Assembly: GCF_026230105.1 (NCBI RefSeq)
Contig: NC_079474.1
Coordinates: forward strand, 2,738,187 to 2,802,186
Length of the DNA stretch: 64,000 bases
Source: Diorhabda sublineata
Lineage: Eukaryota; Arthropoda; Insecta; Coleoptera; Chrysomelidae
Reading direction: 5' to 3'
The translations under genes were made by a program, and so were the position numbers. The notes under the pieces are model-generated. The model was not told the origin of the DNA. It saw only the letters and a program-made list of their open reading frames with translations, and made no database searches. How positions within the stretch are numbered: position 1 is the first letter of the stretch; each line of letters begins with the position of its first letter. Below are positions 32,173 through 46,700 of this stretch, one piece after another.

Positions 32173-34708
32173 TCAAATCCTCAGTTCCGCATCAACGACA
32201 GATTTATTCCTAGACGCCGTCTGTCTGGCCATAACGTGATGAGACGCCGGCAATCCGGGTGCAACTAAAGGCGATACCGAAGGCGATTTAGTAGCCAACG
32301 GCGATAAACTAGGCGAGAAACTCGGCGACATCGCCGTCGAAGTAGCGCCCGCCAAATCGTGACTAATAGGCGATCTAGGTAACAACATCATTTGATTATG
32401 ATGAACGGCGCTCCTACTATTCAAAACCGGCATCGCTATCGAACGCGGCGCTATGCTCGTTATCAACGGCGGCGGAACACTTTTCGCGTGAGCTACCGAA
32501 TTTTTACTTTTAACGCTAGACGTCGCACTCGCCCCGCTATGCACCGACGCCGTATCGTCCTTCAATCTCGCTATTTCGGAAAAAATGTGCGCCAACGGCT
32601 GATATTGCGGTTCCCAAACTAACAAATAATCCCAATTATAACTACCCGCCAATTCTTCTTCGCTATGCACTATCGAACTCAATGAACCGTTCATCGACGG
32701 TTGATGCGTAACGGCGGCGACGTCGCCGTAACCGTTCATCATACCGCCGTCGTTAGTCGAACTGACGCGATCGCTATTACCGCCGCCGGTGACGTCGTTC
32801 AATTTGGCGTATATCAAATTCGTTATATCGTTTTCCGTACCGACTTCTTCGTCGAATATATCCATCGGCGGTACCGTTTTATTATTACTATTCGAATTAG
32901 AAACGTTATTATTGATAATACCCAAACGCGCCAAATATTCCTGCGTATTTCTAACAGAATTATTCGATAGAGCGTCGCCGTCTTGTAGCGCTCCTTGATC
33001 TCTAGGTAAAGGTCCTTCGTTTATCATTCGTATCTCTTCGTCTTCGCCGTCGTCTTCCGCCGAACCCCGACCGCTCGAACCGGATCGTTCCGATCCGGAT
33101 AATTCCGAAGTAGTCGCCGCGCCGGAATTCGAACTAGCCGGATGCGGCGCGCCGTACGGGGGGATTTCGTCGTATTTCGGCGGCGCAAATTGATTATTAC
33201 CGTTACGTAACGAACCCACTCGACTTCTAATCGGTATCGTATCGAAAGCGCTCGGATCGACGTAATTATTCGACGACGAAACGGCTTCGTTACCCAAAGT
33301 AGGTTTATTTATCTTTTTATTACGTTTATTTCTCATATGTAGGTAGACGAATACGGCGCCGAATGTTATAACGAGTAATATTAAAGCTATTAATAGCCCC
33401 ATTACCCAATCGGCGATTCCACCGCCGCCGGTAGACGGTATCGAAGTATTTATATCGCCGTTTATCGCTAGATTAGTACCCGGATCGGCTAGGGGATCTA
33501 AAATTATTTCCACTACTGTAGTATTCGTTAAAGAACCTTGTCGACCTGAAGTAGCGGTTATAATTAAACTTATTTCTCCGCCGGTATTCGGTAATTCGGC
33601 GTAATCTAATTTCTTTTTGATCATTATATCGCCGGTGGTACGGTTAACTTTGAAATAAGGATGCTGCGTTGCCAATTGATATACGATTCTACCGTCGGGA
33701 CCTTTATCGCGATCTGTAGCGGTAACTCGTCCCGCTATATAACCGATCGGTAAAATCGAAGACGTAGCTAAAGTTAATTTGTACGTTCTTTCGGTAAATT
33801 GCGGATGGAATTCGTCTTTACCTTCGATTTCGATTCGAGTTTTGATCGATGTCGATTTACCGCCGGTATCTCGCGCTTGTATCATAAAATTGTATTTATT
33901 ACGTTGTTCGTAATCGAATACCGTCGATGTGGTAACTAAACCGGTGATTTTATCGACGTTAAACAATTTCCAGGAATTGTCTAATTGTCCGTATGACGGT
34001 ATTATACTATAAGTTAATTGTCCGAACGGTCCTTTATCGGCGTCGGTAGCTCGTGCGGTAAATACCGCCGTACCGACCGGTTCGTTTTCTTTAACGAATT
34101 CCAAATATTCCGTTACGGGAAATTTGGGTTCGTTGTCGTTTTCGTCGCGTAAATTTATCGTGAACGTATTAAGGGTACATAGAATCGGTACTCCTCGATC
34201 GCACGCTCTTATAACAATGTTATACCGAGTGTTTCCTTTATCGAAATCCAAAGTTTTATTCACCGTCAATATTCCGGTTCGTCGATGTATTTGGAAGTTT
34301 CCTTCGTCGTTTCCCGATGTAATTTCGTAATAAACATCAGAATTCGGCGTATTGATTAAATCCGCGTCGGTTGCTGATATAGTTTCGATCGTTGAACCGA
34401 TCGGAAGATTTTCGCTGATTGTTTTTTCGTGATCGATGATTTGGAAAATCGGCGGATTATCGTTGGAATCTTCTAGTTCAATTTTGAGGTTTATCATCGA
34501 TGTAGACGAAATATCGTTGGATATTTTTAAATTGTAAAAATCTTGTCGTTCCCTATCTAATGGTTTGATTAAAACTACGTCTCCGGATGGATTTATAACC
34601 TCAAATATTCCTTCTTCGTTTCCTTCTACGATTTTAAAGAGAGCGTCCGTTGGTTTCGTTAAATGTATAATGGAACTTCCTATGGTCGTATTTTCCGGTA
34701 TATTAACC
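32173..34708 (-). CDS. ds: ds terminal exon: last cadherin repeats, TM and cytoplasmic tail
   Basis: The acceptor is tttttttag; the exon starts by completing a Lys codon (DYK-VNIPENTTIGSS). It encodes cadherin linkers EDSNDNPPIF, RDENDNEPKF and the weak EGKDEFHPQF, then a membrane-proximal repeat. The TM is WVMGLLIALILLVITFGAVF, followed by the basic stop-transfer MRNKRNKK. The tail has acidic, Ser- and Asn-rich stretches, NWDYLLVWEPQYQPLAHIF, and a Ser-Pro repeat (SPSFSPSLSPLATKSPSVSP). It ends DAELRI. The 845 codons include the stop at 32173-32175. Confidence 0.95.
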
Positions 34709-37700
34709 CTAAAAAAATCATATACATAACCTCAAATTAATATTATATTTTGTCAAAACTTACTTATAATCCATTTTGTTCGACGATTTCGTGCCGGTAG
34801 CGACGCCCCCGTTGGTTTTTACTTTAACTGACACCAAAGTATGTAGTGGTGGTGTTCCGGAGTCTGTGGCTTTTACGGTTAGTAAAATATCTTCGTTTAA
34901 ATGGGATAACGTGGAAATGTTCGCTCGTAGGATACCGTCTTCTGCGTCGATGGAAAAACCCGGTAAAGGATCTACTAGGGAGTAAATTATTTTTGCGTTA
35001 TCGCCGGAATCTGCGTCGCTAGCGTTTAAAGCGAGAATGTCGCTAAGGGGTGATGAATTACCATCTAAAAAGAGAAATGAAATAAGAATCGTTAAGATTG
35101 GGAGTGGGATTTTGTGAAAAAACAAATATATGTATCTCGAAAAACGACGAGAACTAGAAGATACCACTAACTATATCTATAACTATGAACAAATTTCTCT
35201 AATTCATTATGAAATCATCTAATATCACAATCTACTTCCCCAATTATTCTTTAAATGTTAAAATTATGACCCCAAATAAATTAAAAAATTCTACAAGGTT
35301 GATTATGGACCCAAAAAAACGGGAAAAAATATAAATACTCTACAAATTCAATTACAAATACAAAAAAAAAAGAAAAAATATTCCTCATGCTCAATTATAC
35401 ATCTAAAAGAACTGTAGAAAGCAGAAATAATTTCCAAGGTCAACTACAAACCCTAAAAAACCGAAAAAATATTCCCCAATGTCAATAATAAACCCAAAAG
35501 AGATGAAAAAACTCCGCAAGGTCCATTAAAAACCCAAAAGAATTATAAACAGCAAAAATATTACGAATTGTCAATTTTAAACACCAAAAAAACCGACAAA
35601 ATACTTCTCAAGGTCAATAATAAAATCAAAAGAGCTGTAAAGGGCAAAAATACTCTAAAACCACAATTATAAACCCAAAAAAAATGAAAAAAGCTTTCCC
35701 CAAAGTCAATTACAAAGCCATAAGAACTGAAAACATTCTACAAGGGTAATTATAAACCCAAAAGAACTGAAAAAATCTATAAGCTAAATTTAAACCCAAA
35801 AAACATTCCCTAGAGCCAATTATGAATCAAAACATTGAAAAACATATTCCCCAAGGTAAATTATGAACCAAAAAGAATTAAAAAAATCTACAAAGTCAAT
35901 TATGAGCCCAAATGGCATTTGAAAAGCTTCAAGGTCAACTGTGTCCTAAAGAAAAAATTGACAAGGTCATAAACCCAAAAAAACTGAAAAAATACTCCCC
36001 AAGGTCAATAATACACTCAAAAGAACTGTAAAAAGCAAAAATACTCTAAAAGCTCAATTATAAACCCAAAAAAACTGAAAAAATACTCCCCAAGGTCAAT
36101 AATACACTCAAAAGAACTGTGAAAAGCAAAAATACTCTAAAAGCTCAATTATAAACCCAAAAAAACTGAAAAAATACTCCCCAAGGTCAATAATACACTC
36201 AAAAGAACTGTAAAAAGCAAAAATACTCTAAAAGCTCAATTATAAACCCAAAAAAACTGAAAAAATACTCCCCAAGGTCAATAATACACTCAAAAGAACT
36301 GTAAAAAGCAAAAATACTCTAAAAGCTCAATTATAAACCCAAAAAAACTGAAAAAATACTCCCCAAGGTCAATAATACACTCAAAAGAACTGTAAAAAGC
36401 AAAAATACTCTAAAAGCTCAATTATAAACCCAAAAAAACTGAAAAAATACTCCCCAAGGTCAATAATACACTCAAAAGAACTGTAAAAAGCAAAAATACT
36501 CTAAAAGCTCAATTATAAACCCAAAAAAACTGAAAAAATACTCCCCAAGGTCAATAATACACTAAAAAGAATTGTAAAAAGCAAAAATACTCTAAAAGCT
36601 CAATTATAAACCCAAAAAAACTAAAAAAATACTCCCCAAGGTCAATAATACACTCAAAAGAACTGTAAAAAGCAAAAATACTCTAAAAGCTCAATTATAA
36701 ACCCAAAAAAACTGAAAAAATACTCCCCAAGGTCAATAATACACTCAAAAGAACTGTAAAAAGCAAAAATACTCTAAAAGCTCAATTATAAACCCAAAAA
36801 AACTGAAAAAATACTCCCCAAGGTCAATAATACACTCAAAAGAACTGTAAAAAGCAAAAATACTCTAAAAGCTCAATTATAAACCCAAAAAAACTGAAAA
36901 AATACTCCCCAAGGTCAATAATACACTCAAAAGAACTGTAAAAAGCAAAAATACTCTAAAAGCTCAATTATAAACCCAAAAAAACTGAAAAAATACTCCC
37001 CAAGGTCAATAATACACTCAAAAGAACTGTAAAAAGCAAAAATACTCTAAAAGCTCAATTATAAACCCAAAAAAACTGAAAAAATACTCCCCAAGGTCAA
37101 TAATACACTAAAAAGAATTGTAAAAAGCAAAAATACTCTAAAAGCTCAATTATAAACCCAAAAAAACTAAAAAAATACTCCCCAAGGTCAATAATACACT
37201 CAAAAGAACTGTAAAAAGCAAAAATACTCTAAAAGCTCAATTATAAACCCAAAAAAACTGAAAAAATACTCCCCAAGGTCAATAATACACTCAAAAGAAC
37301 TGTAAAAAGCAAAAATACTCTAAAAGCTCAATTATAAACCCAAAAAAACTGAAAAAATACTCCCCAAGGTCAATAATACACTCAAAAGAACTGTAAAAAG
37401 CAAAAATACTCTAAAAGCTCAATTATAAACCCAAAAAAACTGAAAAAATACTCCCCAAGGTCAATAATACACTCAAAAGAACTGTAAAAAGCAAAAATAC
37501 TCTAAAAGCTCAATTATAAACCCAAAAAAACTGAAAAAATACTCCCCAAGGTCAATAATACACTAAAAAGAATTGTAAAAAGCAAAAATACTCTAAAAGC
37601 TCAATTATAAACCCAAAAAAACTAAAAAAATACTCCCCAAGGTCAATAATACACTCAAAAGAACTGTAAAAAGCAAAAATACTCTAAAAGCTCAATTATA

Positions 37701-40700
37701 AACCCAAAAAAACTGTAAAAAGCAAAAATACTCTAAAAGCTCAATTATAAACCCAAAAAAACTGAAAAAATACTCCCCAAGGTCAATAATACCCTAAAAA
37801 GAACTGTAAAAAGCAAAAATACTCTAAAAGCTCAAATATAAACCCAAAAAAACTGAAAAAATACTCCCCAAGGTCAATAATACACTCAAAAGAACTGTAA
37901 AAAGCAAAAATACTCTAAAAGCTCAATTATAAACCCAAAAAAACTGAAAAAATACTCCCCAAGGTTAATAATACACTCAAAAGAACTGTAAAAAGCAAAA
38001 ATACTCTAAAAGCTCAAATATAAACCCAAAAAAACTGAAAAAATACTCCCCAAGGTCAATAATACACACAAAAGAACTGTAAAAAGCAAAAATACTCTAA
38101 AAGCTCAATTATAAACCCAGACAAAAGGACTGAAAAAACTAAAATTTAAACCTAAAAAACATCCCCCAGAGCCAATTATAAATTAAAACATTGAAAAAAT
38201 ATTCTCCAAGGGCAACTATGAACTCAAGAAACTAAAAAAATCTACAAGGTCAATTATGAGTCCAACAGGTATTAGAAAATCTACAAGGTCAATTATGAGT
38301 CCAACAGGTATTAGAAAAGCTACAAGGTCAATTATGAGTCCAACAGGTATTAGAAAAGCTACAAGGTCAACTGTAACCCAAAGAAAAAATTTACAACATC
38401 ATAAACCCAAAAAAACTGAAAAAAATATTTCCGAACTTCAATTATAAACCCAAAGGAACTGAAAAAATACTCTACAAAACCTACTCTATAAACTTAAAAA
38501 GCACCCAAAAAAATATTCCCCAACGCCAATTATGAAGCCAAAAGAACTAAAAATAATCTACAAGGTCAATTATGAACCCAAAAAACCCAAAAAAAATTCC
38601 CCAACGTCAATAAGGCATCAGAAACCCAACCCAATAGAACTGAATAAAAAGTCTACGAGGTCAATTACGAGCCCAAAAGAACTAAAAAAAGTTTACAAGG
38701 TGAATTATAAGCCCAAAAGAATTAAAAAAATATTCTACCGGGTGAATTATGCCAAAAGGTATTAAAAAAGCTACAAAGTCAACTATAAACCCAATAGAAC
38801 TGAATAAAAAGTCTACGAGGTCAATTACGAGTCCAAAAGAACTAAAAAAAGTTTACAAGGTGAATTATAAAAAACAAATTATTTCAATGAAAAAAAAAAC
38901 TTACAAAACCGCTTTAATACAGATATCTATTTAAAATGTAAAACTATTTTTACTCACCCGGTAAACTGGCGACGTACGACGATTGTAAGAACACCGGAGC
39001 GTTATCGTTGACGTCGTCAACTTTCACGGTCAAAGTAGTTCGAGCCGAATGCGCCGTATCCGATGCTACTATACCGATTTTACATTCCCGCCAAAGTTCG
39101 AAATCCAAATTTTTCATCAATACCACTTTACCGCTATACCTATCGATACTGAAATACTGCAAATCGTTTTTGAAATTATCCTTAGCGAAATTATAAATCA
39201 ACGGCGGATAGGTATCGACGTCGTTAGCCTTTACGATCGTTAATACCGTTCCGACGGAAGTATCTTCCTTAACGGTGATGATACTGTGAGGCGGAAAAGT
39301 CGGCTGATTATCGTTAATATCGACAACATCGATGCGGATTCTCGCGGTACCCGTCATTTGCGGTACCCCTTCGTCGGTAGCTATCACAGTTAATCTATAC
39401 AAATCCCTAATTTCTCTATCTAATACGATATTGGTTTTCAATATACCGCTAAACGCCGGTTCTATTTTAAACGCGTTGTCGTGGTTACCGTCCACTATAT
39501 GATACAGTATTCGCGAATTGGCGCCTTCGTCCGGTTCCGACGCGATGACTTGCAAAACGAATTCCCCTTTTTTATTACCCTCCCAGACGCTGGCGGCGTA
39601 CCGCTGTTGGGTAAATCTCGGAGCGTTATCGTTTTCGTCGGTCAATCGAATCGCGACTTTACAATAACCGCGCAAAGACGGCGAACCTTCCGTTTTGGCT
39701 TCTATCGTTAATTCGATAGTTTTATGTAGTTCGTAGTCGAGATTTTTCGAATCGCGCACTTGTATTATCCCGCTATCTGAGTTAATAACGAAGATATTAT
39801 CTTCGTTACCGCTACCGATGTTGTATAATATCTTCTGGCGTCTACCGTCGGTTCTTATAGCGGATACTTGAACGATATCGGTGAATTGTTCGGCGTTTTC
39901 GGCTACTCGTATCGTATAAGTATCGTTTTGGAATTTCAGTTCCGGCGAACCGTCTTGCAAGTCGCCGACGGTGATTTCCACCAGACCGGACGAACTCCTC
40001 GACGGATTTCCTTTATCGGTCGCTTGTACGTTTAAATAGATCACTTTCCCTTTGTTGCTAGCTAAACTTTGCGTCGTTGTCAATACTCCTGTGTTGGGAT
40101 GTATTCTAAATTTCCCGTAAGAATCTCCTCTAGATAAACTGTAAACTATATCGGCGTTGGTGCCTTCGTCGGCGTCGTTAGCTGTTACTTTAAGTATTAT
40201 TTGACCGGGTTGAATGTAAGGGAGGACTTTTTGTTTGAAAGGGTATTGGGTGAATATGGGTTTGTTGTCGTTGACGTCTAAAATTTTAACGGTCACTTGA
40301 ACGCTTTGGGATCTAGCGTTGTATTTACCACTGTCGGTTGCTACTATATGAAAACTGTACGTACTCTGCTTTTCTCGATCGAAAGAACTGAAATAAAAAT
40401 AAAAAGACACCATCAAATTTATCTTCACTAACTCATAATCATTCGTAGACATAATAGGAGGACGAAACTATAATAGTTTGGATACCATTTTGATCTATCT
40501 ATGAACTTAAAGTACTAGTAGTAGAATCTCCAACTTGAGGTAGTAGTCGATTCCGATTGGGACATCTATAAACAGCAACTATACCAAAAATTGACCCCAA
40601 ACAAGATACTAGAAAACTTGAAGGAACCCCGACATCCAGATAAACACCAAGGAAGAGTGAAGTGATGAATCAGAAATCTTGAAGGAACACCAACATCCAG

Positions 40701-43700
40701 ATAAACACCATGGAAGAGTGAAGTGATGAATCAGAAAGCTTGAAGGAACCCCGACATCCAGATAAACACCAAGGAAGAGTGAAGTGATGAATCAGAAAAC
40801 TTGAAGGAACACCAACATCCAGATAAACACCAAGGAAGAGTGAAGTGATGAATCAGAAAACTTGAAGGAGCACCAACATCCAGATAAACACCATGGAAGA
40901 GTGAAGTGATGAATCAGAAAACTTGAAGGAGCACCAACATCCAGATAAACACCAAGGAAGAGTGAAGTGATGAATCAGAAAACTTGAAGGAGCACCAACA
41001 TCCAGATAAACACCATGGAAGAGTGAAGTGATGAATCAGAAAGCTTGAAGGAACCCCGACATCCAGATAAACACCAAGGAAGAGTGAAGTGATGAATCAG
41101 AAATCTTGAAGGAGCACCAACATCCAGATAAACACCATGGAAGAGTGAAGTGATGAATCAGAAAACTTGAAGGAGCACCAACATCCAGATAAACACCATG
41201 GAAGAGTGAATTGATGAATCAGAAATCTTGAAGGAACCCCGACATCCAGATTAACACCAAGGAAGAGTGAAGTGATGAATCAGAAATCTTGAAGGAGCAT
41301 CAACATCCAGATAAACACCATGGAAGAGTGAAGTGATGAATCAGAAAACTTGAAGGAACACCAACATCCAGATAAACACCAAGGAAGAGTGAAGTGATGA
41401 ATCAGAAAACTTGAAGGAGCACCAACATCCAGATAAACACCATGGAAGAGTGAAGTGATGAATCAGAAAACTTGAAGGAGCACCAACATCCAGATAAACA
41501 CCAAGGAAGAGTGAAGTGATGAATCAGAAAACTTGAAGGAGCACCAACATCCAGATAAACACCATGGAAGAGTGAAGTGATGAATCAGAAAGCTTGAAGG
41601 AACCCCGACATCCAGATAAACACCAAGGAAGAGTGAAGTGATGAATCAGAAATCTTGAAGGAGCACCAACATCCAGATAAACACCATGGAAGAGTGAAGT
41701 GATGAATCAGAAAGCTTGAAGGAACCCCGACATCCAGATAAACACCAAGGAAGAGTGAAGTGATGAATCAGAAAACTTGAAGGAGCACCAACATCCAGAT
41801 AAACACCATGGAAGAGTGAAGTGATGAATCAGAAAACTTGAAGGAGCACCAACATCCAGATAAACACCAAGGAAGAGTGAAGTGATGAATCAGAAAACTT
41901 GAAGGAGCACCAACATCCAGATAAACACCATGGAAGAGTGAAGTGATGAATCAGAAAGCTTGAAGGAACCCCGACATCCAGATAAACACCAAGGAAGAGT
42001 GAAGTGATGAATCAGAAATCTTGAAGGAGCACCAACATCCAGATAAACACCAAGGAAGAGTGAAGTGATGAATCAGAAATCTTGAAGGAACCCCGACATC
42101 CAGATAAACGTTTGACTCCTAGGAAGATGGCCATAATTTTGAGCATAGATAACTTTAGCAGAAGGACCACAAGAATATTGAGAAAAAAGTAAAGAATTCA
42201 CTTAAGAAAGAGAAATAAAAAGAATTCTGGCTAAGGAAACTCATAACTGACTACAACATTGAAGAAAATTAAGAAGAAAGGGATCAATTAGGAAAGATCC
42301 TGTTATTTCCAAAAAATTATTGAATTTATAGGATGGGAAGGACTAGGAAAGACTCCACAAGATTAAAACAGAAAAGAGAACCCTCTCAGAGTTGTTGATT
42401 TCCAGGAAAAGACCATAGTTTTCAGCATAGAAGGAACTCAAGAATATTGAGAAAAAAGAAGAAAGTTCCCAAGTGAATTGAGAAGAATTTTGAGTAAGGA
42501 AAGTTTCATAATGATATTGAAGAAACTTTAAGGAAGAAGAAAGATAGAAGAAGGATCACTTAGGAAGAAACCTACCATTTCCCAAGAAAACGCGTGAAAT
42601 CTTGAAGGAAACTCTCCACACCAAGCACCAATACACTGAGAAAACAATTCCAAAAGAAAAAAGAGGAACTACTCGATGTTGCTGATGTTCATGTAGTTGA
42701 TAACTCTTTAAGGTCCTTTTTAATCGTAATAATTTGACTACGGAAAACACACCACCTCGAAAGATGCAACAGAAGATAAAAGAAGTTAAATGTAGATTAA
42801 AAAGATGGATAAATAGATAAAGAAAACGAGAAAATAGAAAATAGAGTACACAGATATCATAACCTCATGGTGTTGAAGTTCTTGCTGAGGTTATGTTAAT
42901 CGTAAGACGATTAAAGAACAATATTTTTCATACGACTACCAAAAACTGTCAACGTTGAGATAGATTTTCTTCTACTAATAATTTGCCACCATAAAAACTA
43001 AGTTGGGTTAGTTAAACAACGTTGCCAGACTTGGAAATTATAAAAACGAACATATTTCTCAATTATAACGTAAAAATTGATAATAAAAATAAATTTCAAG
43101 TCAAAATATGAACTTACCCAACGGTAGTGATAACTCCGGTTTTATTATCGACCCGAAATAACCAATGGCTTTCGTTGGCTAATGAATATATGATCCTGGC
43201 GTTGATTCCTTGATCGGCGTCCGAAGCGTGTACCTTTAAAACTGAGGTATCGATCGGCGTGTCTTCTGATATGGCTACGGAATATTTGGATAGATCGAAT
43301 TTCGGATCGTTATCGTTTTGATCTTCAACGAAAATCGTCAAATTGCAGTCGCTCTGTAAAGACGGATTCCCTCGATCTCTAGCCACTATAGTTAGAGAAT
43401 ATCTCCATTGGCTTTCTCTATCTAACGGTCTGGAAGATATTTCGCCGCTTTTGACGTCGATGCTGAATTTATTTCCGATGTTGCCGCCGGTTATGCTGTA
43501 ATAAATTTCACCGTTGGCGCCTTCGTCTTCGTCTTCGGCGACTATCGTGTGAATGACGGCCGTATCGGAATTTTCCGGCACGGATAGTTTGTAACAAGAG
43601 CCCGGTTGGAATTTGGGAAAGTTATCGTTGACGTCCGTCACTTTTACTACCAACGTCGTCGTATCGAATAGGGTGGTTTTGTGAGAGGATTCGCTGACGT

Positions 43701-46700
43701 AAATCGTAGCTATGTAGGTTTCTATTTTTTCTCTGTCCAAGGGTTTTTTAATTATAACTTCACCGGTAGATGAAATTATGTCGAAAGTTTCGTCAGAAGG
43801 TAACACGAATGTTAGATTGTGTCCTGAAAATGTAATAGGGAAATTTCAATTCGAAAAACTACCAGAATGTGATTAGGGAAACTCCATAGTCAAAAAGGTA
43901 ATTTTTTTACAAAAATTTATGATATGACGAAAGACGAAAAAAAGATAATCAAAAATTGCCCAATTTCATCTTTGGTATTTTGATAATTGTAAAAATTATT
44001 GCGACGGGTACACAGCCGCACGCCATTTAACGGCATCTGTTATAATTTAATATAGTAGAAACTATGAGAGACGGTTGGACCAGATGTTATTCTAAATCTA
44101 CATATATAATTGAAAAGTATAGCGGAAAAACGAATATCATAAGATCCAAGCTGGTTTAGTAATGTGTGCACAAGTTAAATCAGCTAGATACACTCCAATG
44201 GGTTCTGGAGCAAACTGGAGTTTACAGAAATGAAACTGGTTTGTTAATGTTTCCCATTTGGGGAATTTACTTCAAAAAAATAGAGAAAAAACACTGGAAG
44301 AGAGGGTAGATAAAGAAAAACTAGTTAACGGAACAATCAACGGGGAAGAACTGTTAAATAGAGACTTTGGAAAAGTAGAGATTCTATTACGTAGAGGACC
44401 AAGCCTCTATCCACATTTTATCGAAATTGGAGATATTGCGGGACTCGACAGCATTATACATGGAAGTATATGGAAAACAAGACAAAGATCTTTAATAGCT
44501 GAAGCTATTCCAGATGTTTCTATGAAGAAGTGACTCCAGAGGATTGTTCCTGAGAACTTATTCCGAAGTTATACCAGAGGATTGTTCTTAAGAAGAAGTT
44601 ATTCCAGTTGATTGTTCCTGAGAACTTATTCCAGATGTTTCTAAGAAGAAGTGACTTCAGAAGATTGTTCTTAAGAAGAAGTTACTTCAGTTGATTGTTC
44701 CTGAGAATTTATTCCAGATGTTTCCAAGAAGAAGTTACTCCAGAGGAATGTTCTTAAGAAGTTATTCCAGTTGATTGTTCCTGAGAACTTATTCCAGATG
44801 TTTCTAAGAAGAAGTGACTTCAGAGGATTGTTCTTAAGAAGAAGTTACTTCAGTTGATTGTTCCTGAGAATTTATTCCAGATGTTTCCAAGAAGAAATTA
44901 CTCCAGAGGAATGTTCTTTAGAAGTTATTCCAGTTTATTGTTCCTGAGAACTTATTCCAGATGTTTCTAAGAAGAAATGACTCCAGAGGATTGTTCTTAA
45001 GAAGTTACTTCAGTTGATTGTTCCAGAGAATTTATTCCAGATGTTTCCAAGAAGAAATTACTCCAGAGGAATGTTCTTTAGAAGTTATTCCAGTTGATTG
45101 TTCCTGAGAACTTATTCCAAATGTTTCTAAGAAGAAGTGACTCCAGAGCATGTTCTTAAGAAGAAGTTACTTCAGTTGATTGTTCCTGAGAATTTATTCC
45201 AGATGTTTCCAATAAGAAGTTACTCCAGAGGAATGTTCTTAAGAAGATATTCCAGTTGATTGTTCCTGAGAACTTATTCCAGATGTTTCTAAGAAGAAGT
45301 GATTTCAGAGGATTGTTCTTAAGAAGAAGTTACTTCAGTTGATTGTTCCTGAGAATTTATTCCAGATGTTTCCAAGAAGAAATTACTCCAGAGGAATGTT
45401 CTTAATAAGTTATTCCAGTTGATTGTTCCTGAGAACTTATTCCAAATGTTTCTAAGAAGAAGTGACTCCAGAGCATTGTTCTTAAGAAGAAGTTACTTCA
45501 GTTGATTGTTCCTGAGAATTTATTCCAGATGTTTCCAATAAGAAGTTACTCCAGAGGAATGTTCTTAAGAAGTTATTCCAGTTGATTGTTCGTAAGAACT
45601 TCTTTCAGATGTTACTCCAGTTAGAGTTACTCCAGAGGATTGTTCTCAAGAAGAAGTTACTCCAGGGGATTGTTCTTAAGAAGAAGTAACTCCAGAGGAT
45701 TGTTTTTAAGAAAAAGTTATCCCAGTTGAATGTTCCTAAGAACTTCTTTCAGATGTTACTCCATTTAGAGTTACTCCAGAGGATTGTTCTCAAGAAGAAG
45801 TTACTCCAGATAACTGGACAGAAGTTTATCTAGTACTAGACACTTTAGGAACATTCTTTAATGTTTTAGAATTATTACAAGGACATATAGAAGATAAACG
45901 GCGAGCAATACAAGTAACCATAGAGGTACAGAAGCCATATTTAACGCAGTGTTAATTTTTACAGTGTAAATCATAGTGTAACAATATTTCAAATTTGTAT
46001 GATAAAAATAAATTAAAACGACATACCTTCCGTTACGAATCCACTTTTGGCCGACATTTTCGTCACGACAGATCCGACGGCGACATCTTCCGACACTTCG
46101 ATCATATACTGCGCTTCCAAAAATTTCGGAACGCTATCCACCGAACCGCGAACCATCAATTTCAATTCCACCGTAGCCTTCCTAGTTGGACTGCCGCGGT
46201 CGTTGGCCGTTATATTCAAAACGAAATTTTTTCGATCACCACTTAGAGGTTTCGCCAAAGTCAAACATCCCGTATCGTATCCCAAAGAAAAAATTCCCTC
46301 TTCGTTGCCGTTAGTGATAACGTAACTGACTTTACCGTTATCGCCGCTATCTTTATCGATGGCTACGATATGGGTGATGGTCATACCGATGATGGTAGTA
46401 TCCGGTATATAAACGACGGTTAAGGGTGTAACGAACACCGGCGGATTATCGTTGGTATCTAGTATCGATATTTTCGCCGTAACCGAAGCTGTTAATCGTT
46501 CAGATACGTTATAAGATTGATCGGTTGCTGATACGATTAAAGTATATTCTTGCGTCGTTTCGAAATCGAGTTTCGAGGTTAGAATCAACGTACCGGTTAA
46601 GGAATCGATGGAAAAACTCCCGTCCCGTGGAAATTGTTCCGTTAAACCGTATCGTAGATCGCTGTTTGTACCGGTATCGTGATCCGAAGCTGTGAAATTG

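Noticed and set aside
32392..32998. Arg-rich plus-strand ORFs opposite the ds tail
   Set aside because: They are antisense frames produced by the CpG-rich ds coding sequence, without domains.
38256..38934. Repeat-protein-like ORFs (MSPTGIRK and KSTRSI motifs)
   Set aside because: They arise from diverged copies of the A-rich intronic repeat and lie between two ds exons that splice together in phase.
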